Origin: Bacillota bacterium
GTDB lineage: Bacteria > Bacillota > UBA4882 > UBA8346
NCBI GenBank assembly: GCA_023436305.1
Contig: JAEZJQ010000030.1
Location: forward strand, 1-29,630
Length of the DNA: 29,630 bases
Direction: 5' to 3'
Each line of letters begins with the position of its first letter. Position 1 is the first letter of the stretch. A program made the position numbers and the translations under genes. Of the stretch, positions 22,669 to 29,630 are shown one piece after another. The notes under the pieces are model-generated. The model did not search any database. It worked only from the letters and a program-made list of their open reading frames with translations, and was not told the origin of the DNA.

Positions 22669-25108
22669 AATCATTCCAAAAATCCAATAACGCCTTCCGG
22701 TATTCGGGGATGGAGAAAGGACGGCCCGGCATAAACCAGTCGGTGGGCAGCAATTCTTGGTAATTTTCATGCAAAAAGCGATCATCCACCAACATGACCA
22801 CTCCTTTATCATCCGGGGTGCGGAAAACCCGGCCCGCAGCCTGGATAACCCGGATTAGTCCCGGGATCAGATAAGCGAACAGAAAACCCTGGCTATTGCG
22901 TTCTTCGAAGTACCTGCGGATTAGTTCCTGTTCATCACTGACCACCGGTAAACCGGGTCCAACCACCATGACTCCCACCAGTTGTTCGCCCGGCAGATCG
23001 ATGCCTTCGCCGAAAATTCCACCCAGAACGGCTAATCCCACATTGGACCGGTTGTTGGCCGTTGCCGCTCCGGCGCCGGTAATTCCGCGCAAGAATTCCT
23101 GTTTTTGAGACTCGCTCATGGAGGGACTTTGTATGAAGAGGGTGGCTTTACCCGCCAATAATGGTTTAACTAACGGCAAGACCGCTTGCAGATAAGCGTA
23201 AGACGGGAAAAAAATCAGATAATTGCCGGTGTGGGCGGTGGCCAATTCCGAAATACAGCGGGCCAACATCCCGGCGGACTGGCTCCGCAACCGGTAACGG
23301 GTGTCAATACCCGGTACTTGAAAATACAAGCGGGTTTCCTGGGGAAATGGAGAACTGAGCCGTATGTTGAACGAGTCCGGGCTGCCTCCCAGCAGTTCCC
23401 TGAAATAATCGAAAGGCGAGAGGGTGGCTGAAAAAAAGACCGCCACCCGGCCTTGATCGAGCCTGGGCCGGAGAAAAGGACCCGGATTGAGACAAAATAA
23501 ACGTAAATGAACCCACGGTTCCGCCGGTTCAGCGGCCCCGGACTCCGGACCGGGACTTGGCTCACGCGCCTTCAGGTCCTCATCTTGTTTCACATAGATG
23601 GCATATTCCTTGTTAACCAGGGCGGCGATCCGGGTGAAAGCGGTCAAGCTGAAATAAAATTCTTGGGCTCGTTCCCTGATTTTCGGAGCTGGATTTTGTT
23701 TTAAAAATAATTCCAACAAGGCGACCAACCGTTCCAGCGCCGGTAACAATAGATCGGGCAGGTGGGACAGGAGGATGCCCGGCCGTCGCTCTTGCTGCAT
23801 CTCATGGCGCCAGACCCGGAAGAACTCATCAATGGCGGTACAGGCGGAAGCCATCTTTTCATTGGCGGCGCCAATTTCAATTTGAAAGCGGGCCAGTTCC
23901 CGTTGGGAGAGGGTGGCCGAATACATCTCCCGGCCCCGGGGAACCAGATTATGGGCTTCGTCCACCAGGAACAGAAAGTCCTTGCGCCCGGTATTCAAAA
24001 AGAAGCGCCGCAAGAAGACGCCCGGATCAAAGACATAGTTGTAATCACAAACAATTAAATCCGCATGGAGGGAGAGATCCAGCGATAACTCGAAGGGGCA
24101 TACCTGATGTTCACGGGCACAGTCCATAATCAGTTCCGGAGTCATCAGTTCTTTTTCCAAAATGGGTGGGATAATTTCTTTAACTTTGGTGTAGTAATCC
24201 CGGGCGTAAGTACAATAGAGCGGATGGCATTTGACTTCCGCCGCCTGGCAGACCCGGGCTTTGGCTTCGATAAAAACGGTCCGCAAGCGCAAGCCTTGTT
24301 TCATAAGGTTATGCAATGTTTTCTTCAGGATCTCCTTCCCGGCGGTTTTGGCGGTGAGGAAAAAGATCTGGTTAATCCGGTTGCTTTCGGCCAAATGTTT
24401 CAAGGAAGGATAAAGTACGGCAATGGTTTTGCCGATACCGGTAGCCGCTTCGGCAAAACAGTCCCGCTCTTGTTCCAGGGCCAGGGTAACCATATCCATC
24501 AGTTCAGTCTGGCCCGGGCGGGGGTCGGTGAACGGGAACCACAGATTGGCCAGGGAATCGTTGCGGATCCGGCGCCATCCATCATGATTCCGTAAGTGCG
24601 ACAGATAAGCATCGGCCAGGGAAAGGAAGAACGCTGCGCCTTCATCCGGTGAAATGGACATTGGGAAGGAACGTTCGCTTAAATCGTCCAGGTTTAAATA
24701 GGTTAATCTTCCGGTAACCTCAATGTCCGGGTTTTGAACCATTACAAAGTAAAGATACAATTTCAACTGGGCTTCATGAATCGGGTTCTGTCCCCGGTAC
24801 AGGTCGTTGACGGGAGTATAGGTGGTTTTGATCTCCTCGATCTCCACCCCGGTATCCGACTCCAAGACGCCGTCAATGCGGCCCCGTACCAGCAAACGAT
24901 AGTCGGCGGTTTCGTAGGGGAATTCCACGGCCACCTCCGAACGGTATCCCGGCGGGCGTTGGGAACGCAAAAATTGGTGTCCTTCACTGCCTTCCTGGCC
25001 GCGAGTGGCCGGGAAGAAGGTAGTATTTAGGTCCTTTGGGTTAAAGATGACTTCCAGCAGATCCCGGACCCCGATTTTAACTTCGGATTTTTCGGACTTT
25101 ATGGTCAT
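22667..25108 (-). CDS. Nuclease-helicase: PD-(D/E)XK domain fused to XPD/DinG-type Fe-S helicase
   Basis: An 813-residue DNA-processing enzyme. The N terminus carries a RecB/Cas4-like PD-(D/E)XK nuclease site: GRIDGV (Asp79), VEIEEIKTT (Glu92, Lys94) and HEAQLKLY (Gln114). A superfamily 2 XPD-type helicase follows, with Walker A EAATGIGKT (220-228), cysteines 287, 294, 299, 330 and 337 that can ligate an Fe-S cluster, DEAH (383-386), and motif VI QAAGRVFR near the C terminus. Likely a 5'-3' helicase with linked cleavage in repair. The start is ATG at 25108, with GGAGG 8 bases ahead; an upstream open extension of 18 codons has no such site. Similar fusions occur in clostridia. The exact repair pathway is unknown. 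Confidence 0.88.
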   Translation of the reverse strand: MTIKSEKSEVKIGVRDLLEVIFNPKDLNTTFFPATRGQEGSEGHQFLRSQRPPGYRSEVAVEFPYETADYRLLVRGRIDGVLESDTGVEIEEIKTTYTPVNDLYRGQNPIHEAQLKLYLYFVMVQNPDIEVTGRLTYLNLDDLSERSFPMSISPDEGAAFFLSLADAYLSHLRNHDGWRRIRNDSLANLWFPFTDPRPGQTELMDMVTLALEQERDCFAEAATGIGKTIAVLYPSLKHLAESNRINQIFFLTAKTAGKEILKKTLHNLMKQGLRLRTVFIEAKARVCQAAEVKCHPLYCTYARDYYTKVKEIIPPILEKELMTPELIMDCAREHQVCPFELSLDLSLHADLIVCDYNYVFDPGVFLRRFFLNTGRKDFLFLVDEAHNLVPRGREMYSATLSQRELARFQIEIGAANEKMASACTAIDEFFRVWRHEMQQERRPGILLSHLPDLLLPALERLVALLELFLKQNPAPKIRERAQEFYFSLTAFTRIAALVNKEYAIYVKQDEDLKAREPSPGPESGAAEPAEPWVHLRLFCLNPGPFLRPRLDQGRVAVFFSATLSPFDYFRELLGGSPDSFNIRLSSPFPQETRLYFQVPGIDTRYRLRSQSAGMLARCISELATAHTGNYLIFFPSYAYLQAVLPLVKPLLAGKATLFIQSPSMSESQKQEFLRGITGAGAATANNRSNVGLAVLGGIFGEGIDLPGEQLVGVMVVGPGLPVVSDEQELIRRYFEERNSQGFLFAYLIPGLIRVIQAAGRVFRTPDDKGVVMLVDDRFLHENYQELLPTDWFMPGRPFSIPEYRKALLDFWND

Positions 25109-25167
25109 GATGGTTTCCTCCATCCATAAAAAACAATGTGTGGCCGAATGGATGTTCGCCAATCATC

Positions 25168-25196
25168 ATTGTAACATTTCAACCGTTTTGGCGCAA
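25168..25196 (-). promoter_or_regulatory. Promoter of the nuclease-helicase gene
   Basis: On the minus strand TTGCGC (25191-25196), 17 bases, TACAAT (25168-25173). Its -35 shares bases with the -35 of the divergent M23 promoter. The predicted leader is about 50 bases. Confidence 0.4.
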
Positions 25197-25216
25197 TTTT
25201 TATTTCGATATATATT
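25188..25216 (+). promoter_or_regulatory. Promoter of the M23 peptidase gene
   Basis: TTGGCG (25188-25193), 17 bases, TATATT (25211-25216). It overlaps the divergent helicase promoter back to back. The leader of about 195 bases (to 25418) shows no supported gene, only an open extension of the M23 frame without a ribosome site. Confidence 0.4.
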
Positions 25217-25418
25217 TTCGTACGATTCGTCGTGATTCGTGGTTCATCAATGGACTCCATTCAACAATAAATGGCCACAACGGCTTTATTTCCAACAATT
25301 CACTGGCCGAGAAATGATAAATCCCAATATTTTTAAATTTTTTCCGCAAAGAAATTCCCCGAATCTGCCGAATTTATTAGTAAGTATCAGGATTTCGATG
25401 ACGGGTGAGGATATACGG

Positions 25419-26312
25419 ATGAAAAATCAAAGCCATTGGTTGGGATTGTTGTTTGGCGTATTAATACTCGGTGGAATATTTCTACCGGTAGCCGCAGCGG
25501 AGGAGCCGGAGATTGCCTTATCCGCCACCAGCGTGAAACCGGGGGATTTTTTTCAGATCAAAGTAAAGGCGGCGCCGGAATCGACGGTGCGGGTGATTTT
25601 CCAGGGGGCTTCCAAGGTGCTTCAAGGGAGCGCCGACAGGACGTTTATGGGCTTGATGGCCGCAAGCTATTTAAAAGATCCGGATCTCTACCCTTTGGGA
25701 GTGGAAATCACCGGGCAAGATCAAAAAGTGATCACCGCTTTATACCAAATTCAGGTCACGGAACGCAAATTTCCGGAAAGCCGGGTCTTCATGGCGGAGA
25801 AGAAACGAAAGTCGATTTTAACGACGCCGAATCAGGAATCGGATACCCGGAAAACCCAGGAAGCCCGGAAAAAAGCGATGCTGGAAGCTGAAACGCCGTT
25901 ATGGCGAGGCCCTTTCATCTGGCCGTCCAAGGGGACCATCACCACTGAATTCGGTTTCACCAGGTATGTAAATAATGTTCCGAACGGCCGGCATTCGGGG
26001 ATCGATATCGCGGCCCCTCAAGGAACGCCGGTATTGGCTACCAATGACGGCCGGGTGGTGTTCGCCGGTAATTTATATGTCACCGGACTTACCGTCATTA
26101 TTTATCACGGGTTGGATTTGTATTCCAGCTATTGCCATCTTTCGGCCATCAAAATCCAGGATGGGTCCCAAGTCTCGAAAGGGGAAGCCATTGGCCTGGT
26201 GGGTTCCACCGGTTTATCGACGGGTCCGCATCTCCATCTTACTTTCCGGGTGGGGGAAACTTCGGTGGATCCGAATCTGTTTTTGGAACGGGAAGTTGGC
26301 TGGGAATTTTGA
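25419..26312 (+). CDS. Exported M23-family (LytM-type) endopeptidase
   Basis: A 297-residue protein with a signal peptide at residues 1-27 (LLFGVLILGGIFLPVAAA). Residues 30-115 resemble an Ig-like beta domain (ALSATSVKPGDFFQIKVKA...VRVIFQG). A charged linker (120-160) leads to the M23 domain with zinc ligands His192 and Asp196 (HSGIDIAAPQGTPV), catalytic His240 (YSSYCHL) and His271-x-His273 (GPHLHL). All catalytic residues are present, so it should cut peptidoglycan cross-bridges or peptide stems. The start is ATG at 25419, with GTGAGG 8 bases upstream and the signal peptide directly following; an open extension of 60 codons is rejected. It lies just upstream of a class A PBP gene, pairing wall cutting with wall synthesis. 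Confidence 0.88.
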   Translation: MKNQSHWLGLLFGVLILGGIFLPVAAAEEPEIALSATSVKPGDFFQIKVKAAPESTVRVIFQGASKVLQGSADRTFMGLMAASYLKDPDLYPLGVEITGQDQKVITALYQIQVTERKFPESRVFMAEKKRKSILTTPNQESDTRKTQEARKKAMLEAETPLWRGPFIWPSKGTITTEFGFTRYVNNVPNGRHSGIDIAAPQGTPVLATNDGRVVFAGNLYVTGLTVIIYHGLDLYSSYCHLSAIKIQDGSQVSKGEAIGLVGSTGLSTGPHLHLTFRVGETSVDPNLFLEREVGWEF

Positions 26313-26368
26313 GCTTTTTCTGAATGGTGGCGATGATTGAGGGAAATAAAAAAGAGTATTTTCTAATC

Positions 26369-26394
26369 CACCCTGTTAAAACTATAACAGGGTG
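26369..26394 (+). promoter_or_regulatory. Perfect hairpin that buries the ribosome binding site of the PBP gene
   Basis: CACCCTGTTA (26369-26378) pairs exactly with TAACAGGGTG (26385-26394) around a 6-base loop, followed by ATTTTATTTG. AGGGTG, the only ribosome-site candidate for the TTG start at 26402, lies in the right arm. It can be read as a terminator after the M23 gene, as an element sequestering the PBP ribosome site, or both. Confidence 0.6.
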
Positions 26395-26401
26395 ATTTTA
26401 T

Positions 26402-28324
26402 TTGGCCAAACCGCGTAAAAAGCATTATCGCCGGCCGCCGAAGCCGCGTAAACCCAATGGGTTTATCCGGTTGCTGCTGGGGCTTTTTTTATTGGGGGGA
26501 ACTGTTTTAATTGGTTTAATCTTCTTCAACCCATTGGTGTGGCGGTTAAACCTTAGGGCGGAACTGGAAAAAAGCAAAGTCGCCTCAACGGTTTTCGACC
26601 GGAATGGCGAACCGGTGGCGACGATGTATTCCAAAACCCGGTTATGGGCGCCGATTAACACGATTCCGAAAAGCCTGCAGGAAGCGTTTATTGCCACGGA
26701 GGATAACCGGTTTTACCAGCATAAAGGGATCGATCTTCGCGGGGTGTTCCGGGCGCTTTATCATGACATCCGGACGGGGAGCAAGGCTCAAGGCGGGAGT
26801 ACCATTACTCAGCAGTTGGTTAAAACGTTGTTTTTTACCCAGGAGAAATATTTTCTGCGCAAAATCTGGGAAATGGCCTATGCGATCCGGATTGAACAGC
26901 AATACAGCAAAAAGCAGATTCTGGAGTTTTATTTAAACAGCATTTATTTGGGACATGGCACCTGGGGGGTTCAGGGAGCCACCCGATTATATTTCGGCAA
27001 GGATGTCCGCGATTTAAGCATTACTGAAAGCGCTTCGGTGGCGGCCCTGGCCCGCGGCCCGGAGTATTATTCGCCGTTTCGCCATCCGGAAGCGGCCCTA
27101 AAACGGCGGAATCTTGTTTTGGGCCTGATGGCCAAATACGGGTATCTGGACCGAGCGGAGTATGATTCCCTCATCAAGCAGCCCCTGGCCAAATTGGCCA
27201 ACCCGGGGACGCCGTATGTGGGAGCGTATTTCGCCGATTACGCCATTAACTTTTTAAGCCGGAAAACGCAATATAGTGAAAATTATTTGCGCTCTTCGGG
27301 GTTACGGATTTATACCACCATGGATCGCCGGATTCAAGCGGCGGCGGAAGCCGCTATCAAAGCTCTCCCGGCGGCGGGACGGGATCGGTGGGGCGTTATG
27401 CAACCGCAGGGAGCGATGGTGGCGCTTGAACCCAGAACCGGAGAGATTTTAGCCCTGGTGGGGGGGCGGAGTTATTCGGCGGCGGAAGCCAATCGGGCTT
27501 TCCAGATTTACCGGCAGCCCGGTTCGGCCATCAAACCTTTTTTATTTGCCACGGCCTTAGAGGCGGGATACCAGCCGGATAGCATATTTGTGGATGAACC
27601 GCTGGAAATTGATGTTCACGGAAAAAAATGGCGGCCGCAGAATTATGATAACAAATACCGGGGTCCCATTACTTTGCGGGAGGCTCTGGAAGACTCGGTG
27701 AATACGGTGGCGGTGGAATTAACGCAAAAAGTGGGGCCGGGAAATGTTTATGCCCTGGCGAGACGGATGGGGGTGGAAAGTTTAGTGGCGGAAGGCGAGT
27801 TGAATGACATTGGACTGGCGCCGCTGGCTCTGGGTGGACTCACCAAGGGCGTGAATTTGCTGGAATTGACCGGGGCCTATAGTTCCCTGGCCAATCAGGG
27901 AATCCGGACCATACCGTTCGGCATTTTAAGAGCCTATGATCATCGCGGCAAACTTATTTACCACGGGAGGATGAGCCGGGAGAAAGTCATTGAATCCCGT
28001 ACCGCCGCCGACTTAACCTCGATGATGGCCGGGGTGATTACCCGGGGTACCGGTATCCGGGCCAATATCGGGACGCCGGCCTCCGGGAAAACGGGGACTA
28101 CCAATAATAATACCAATGGCTGGTTCATCGGATACACGGAGGAGCTTCTGGCGGGGGTTTGGATTGGCAACGATTTGCCGGACCGGCCCTTAATCGTTAA
28201 TGGAGTTGCTTTAGGAAGCGGAACGGCTGCGTCCATCTGGGGAAACTTAATGCGCCGGGCGCTTTCAACACCCGCCGGGCTTCGGCCATACTGGCCAGGC
28301 AGAGGAAGATCTGCGTCATATTGA
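26402..28324 (+). CDS. Class A penicillin-binding protein (PBP1-type, bifunctional)
   Basis: A 640-residue peptidoglycan synthase. A basic, Pro-rich cytoplasmic tail (1-20) and one membrane helix (21-43) precede a GT51 transglycosylase with catalytic Glu100 (ATEDNRFYQHKG), GGSTITQQLVKTLF and EFYLNSIYLGHGTWGV. The transpeptidase domain (about 330-620) has SAIK (Ser375, Lys378), SVN (432-434) and KTGT (563-566), all intact. The start is TTG at 26402 with AGGGTGAT upstream. The C-terminal about 42 codons overlap the oppositely oriented SpoVB-like gene. It may be co-transcribed with the M23 gene, with expression modulated by the hairpin at 26369-26394. Confidence 0.92.
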   Translation: MAKPRKKHYRRPPKPRKPNGFIRLLLGLFLLGGTVLIGLIFFNPLVWRLNLRAELEKSKVASTVFDRNGEPVATMYSKTRLWAPINTIPKSLQEAFIATEDNRFYQHKGIDLRGVFRALYHDIRTGSKAQGGSTITQQLVKTLFFTQEKYFLRKIWEMAYAIRIEQQYSKKQILEFYLNSIYLGHGTWGVQGATRLYFGKDVRDLSITESASVAALARGPEYYSPFRHPEAALKRRNLVLGLMAKYGYLDRAEYDSLIKQPLAKLANPGTPYVGAYFADYAINFLSRKTQYSENYLRSSGLRIYTTMDRRIQAAAEAAIKALPAAGRDRWGVMQPQGAMVALEPRTGEILALVGGRSYSAAEANRAFQIYRQPGSAIKPFLFATALEAGYQPDSIFVDEPLEIDVHGKKWRPQNYDNKYRGPITLREALEDSVNTVAVELTQKVGPGNVYALARRMGVESLVAEGELNDIGLAPLALGGLTKGVNLLELTGAYSSLANQGIRTIPFGILRAYDHRGKLIYHGRMSREKVIESRTAADLTSMMAGVITRGTGIRANIGTPASGKTGTTNNNTNGWFIGYTEELLAGVWIGNDLPDRPLIVNGVALGSGTAASIWGNLMRRALSTPAGLRPYWPGRGRSASY

Positions 28325-29582
28325 TAGCCCACCCGGCGCCCTGAATGCCGATTAAAGGGGTTAGCGACACCAGGGCCAAGGTTTTCAGGCCCACCGAGCC
28401 GGTGCTGATCCAAAGTATCTTATCGGTAGCGCCTACGGCGGATAAAATGGTTGTATTTAAAACCGCAATGGCGGTAAACGGCAACCCGATGACCATCAGC
28501 CGGATGAGGTGCGCCGGGGCCGCCGAGTTATATAACGTTTTGGACAGAAACGGAGCCGCGCCGAAAATAATGAAGAAGCTGATCAGGGATAATCCGGTGG
28601 CGGCCAGATAAAACAGGGAGATTTTCTGTTGGATCATCGAAAACGATTTGGTTTTAAAGGCGGCGCTGATCTGGGGCGAGAGCACCGGCCCCAGCGGCGC
28701 CAGGAAAATTAAAGGAAAGTAGGCGACGGGTTCGGCCATGCCGGTTAACTGCCCGAACAAACTGGTGCCGGCGGCGGCTGAATGACCGGCGGATATTAGC
28801 AGCCGGGGAATGATTATGCCCTCGCTGGCCATGCTGATGGAGAGAATGATCTGGTTGAGCAGCAAAGGCCAGGCGTAACGAAAAATTCCCCGCTCCGGCA
28901 GGGCCATATTGGTATCAGGGAGAGGGGTATTTTGAACAGGAAGTGTTTTGGCCGGGGCTATGCGTAAAAAGACCAGCAAGGTCAGGAGACAGACCACTTC
29001 TCCCACGGTGAGGCCGGTAACGGGGGCGGTATAATTTGAAAGGAGCGGCCAGGAAAGGAAAACCGTGGTGAATAGAAAAGTAGTGTATATTTCCGCCGCT
29101 TGTTCGGTAATCTCGGAGGTGGCGGTGGGGGCCATCCGGGAGAATCCTTGAAAGTATCCCCGGTAAATGGCGGATAATGCTGAGAACGGTATGGCAAAAG
29201 CCACCACGGATAACGCCTCGATGACCCGCCTATCGGTGAATACCGATGTTCCCAATAACGGAGCGAATAGATATAAAAGAACCGCGATGATAATGGAACT
29301 GATGAGGGTGATTTTCACCGACCACTTGCGTAAGCCGGTGATTTTATGATATTCACGAACCGTCATGTATTCGGAGATCCACTTGATTAAGGCCAGCGGG
29401 AGTCCCATGGTAGCCAAACCGCTTAATAAACGGTATATGGGGTAAACCATTTGCAGGATGCCCAAACCCTCGGGACCGATCTGCCGGGCCAGCCAGATCC
29501 GGTACACGGTGCCGGCCAATTGAATGATGAGTCCCGAGCCGGCAAGGTAGAGGAAGTTTCGTAAATTGGGGCGCAGTTTCAC
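28197..29582 (-). CDS. spoVB: SpoVB-like lipid/polysaccharide flippase (MOP superfamily)
   Basis: A 461-residue integral membrane protein, almost entirely hydrophobic segments with short charged loops, starting FLYLAGSGLIIQLAGTVYRIWLARQ. This is the typical first helix of the MOP flippase superfamily, and it continues with GPEGLGILQMVYPIYRLL and AIYRGYFQGFSRMAPTA (a conserved SpoVB/MurJ-like loop). SpoVB-type proteins are needed for spore-cortex synthesis and may flip lipid II. It is somewhat shorter than most SpoVB proteins (about 500 residues). The start is GTG, with AGGAGGG 6 bases upstream. The 3' end overlaps the convergent PBP gene by 128 bases; its last predicted helix (WAINMTQIFLCLASM) lies wholly in the overlap. 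Confidence 0.85.
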   Translation of the reverse strand: MKLRPNLRNFLYLAGSGLIIQLAGTVYRIWLARQIGPEGLGILQMVYPIYRLLSGLATMGLPLALIKWISEYMTVREYHKITGLRKWSVKITLISSIIIAVLLYLFAPLLGTSVFTDRRVIEALSVVAFAIPFSALSAIYRGYFQGFSRMAPTATSEITEQAAEIYTTFLFTTVFLSWPLLSNYTAPVTGLTVGEVVCLLTLLVFLRIAPAKTLPVQNTPLPDTNMALPERGIFRYAWPLLLNQIILSISMASEGIIIPRLLISAGHSAAAGTSLFGQLTGMAEPVAYFPLIFLAPLGPVLSPQISAAFKTKSFSMIQQKISLFYLAATGLSLISFFIIFGAAPFLSKTLYNSAAPAHLIRLMVIGLPFTAIAVLNTTILSAVGATDKILWISTGSVGLKTLALVSLTPLIGIQGAGWAINMTQIFLCLASMAEARRVLKAPGALSFPRWTQPFRFLKQLH

Positions 29583-29630
29583 TATATTCCCTCCTAAGTA
29601 GGATTGTATGGGAGGGATGGGGTTTATATG

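Noticed and set aside
29628..29630. ATG at the right edge, after GGGAGGGATGGGG
   Set aside because: It could start a divergent gene, but no codons beyond it are visible and the G-rich run may be chance.
1..29630. tRNA, rRNA, CRISPR arrays, insertion sequences, attachment sites
   Set aside because: I scanned for cloverleaf-like segments, regularly spaced repeats, transposase motifs and terminal repeats, and found none that hold up.

Overview
The window looks like a chromosomal segment of an anaerobic, fermentative, spore-forming Firmicute. The evidence is two NAD(P)H-linked [FeFe]-hydrogenase gene sets, a SpoVB-type flippase, a SleB-type wall hydrolase, strong AGGAGG ribosome binding sites with some TTG/GTG starts, and Rex-type operators. 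A beta-barrel-like domain fused to the SleB enzyme hints at an outer membrane, as in diderm lineages such as Limnochordia/Hydrogenispora or Halanaerobiales. That placement is a guess from gene content, not from a search.

Layout. (1) 3-1609, plus strand: the tail of an unseen gene, then a GlcD-type FAD oxidase, ending at a two-tier hairpin. (2) 1770-9385, minus strand: one compact operon read right to left. It encodes a small thioredoxin-like [2Fe-2S] protein, a PAS-containing sensory-type [FeFe] hydrogenase (HydS-like), a SpoIIE/PP2C phosphatase, then HydC (NuoE-like), HydB (NuoF-like) and HydA. (3) 9386-9881: its regulatory region, with a sigma-A-like promoter, two Rex-type operators and a 17-bp perfect inverted repeat. 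(4) 9882-10109: an unknown 75-residue coiled-coil protein. (5) 10409-15069, minus strand: a second hydrogenase operon (HndB-, NuoF-, HydA- and NuoE-like). (6) 15070-15555: its long control region, with four Rex-type sites, two of them flanking a good promoter. (7) 15556-20593: two tandem paralogues joining a LacI-type ligand-binding domain (without HTH) to an HD-GYP domain, each behind a sigma-28-like promoter. (8) 20784-29582: cell-envelope and DNA-processing genes, namely barrel-SleB, an MpaA-like M14 peptidase, a PD-(D/E)XK-XPD/DinG helicase, an M23 peptidase, a class A PBP and SpoVB.

How it may work together. Rex senses NADH/NAD+ and would derepress both hydrogenase operons when reductant builds up. 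HydABC would dispose of electrons as H2. HydS plus the PP2C phosphatase could report H2 or redox state to an unknown phosphoprotein. The most unusual point is that the second HydA-like subunit departs from the canonical H-cluster motifs: TSCSSAW replaces TSCCPxW and MCC replaces MPC. Its NuoF partner has also lost one Cys of its N-terminal [2Fe-2S] site. Complex 2 may therefore have a modified H-cluster or a different reaction.
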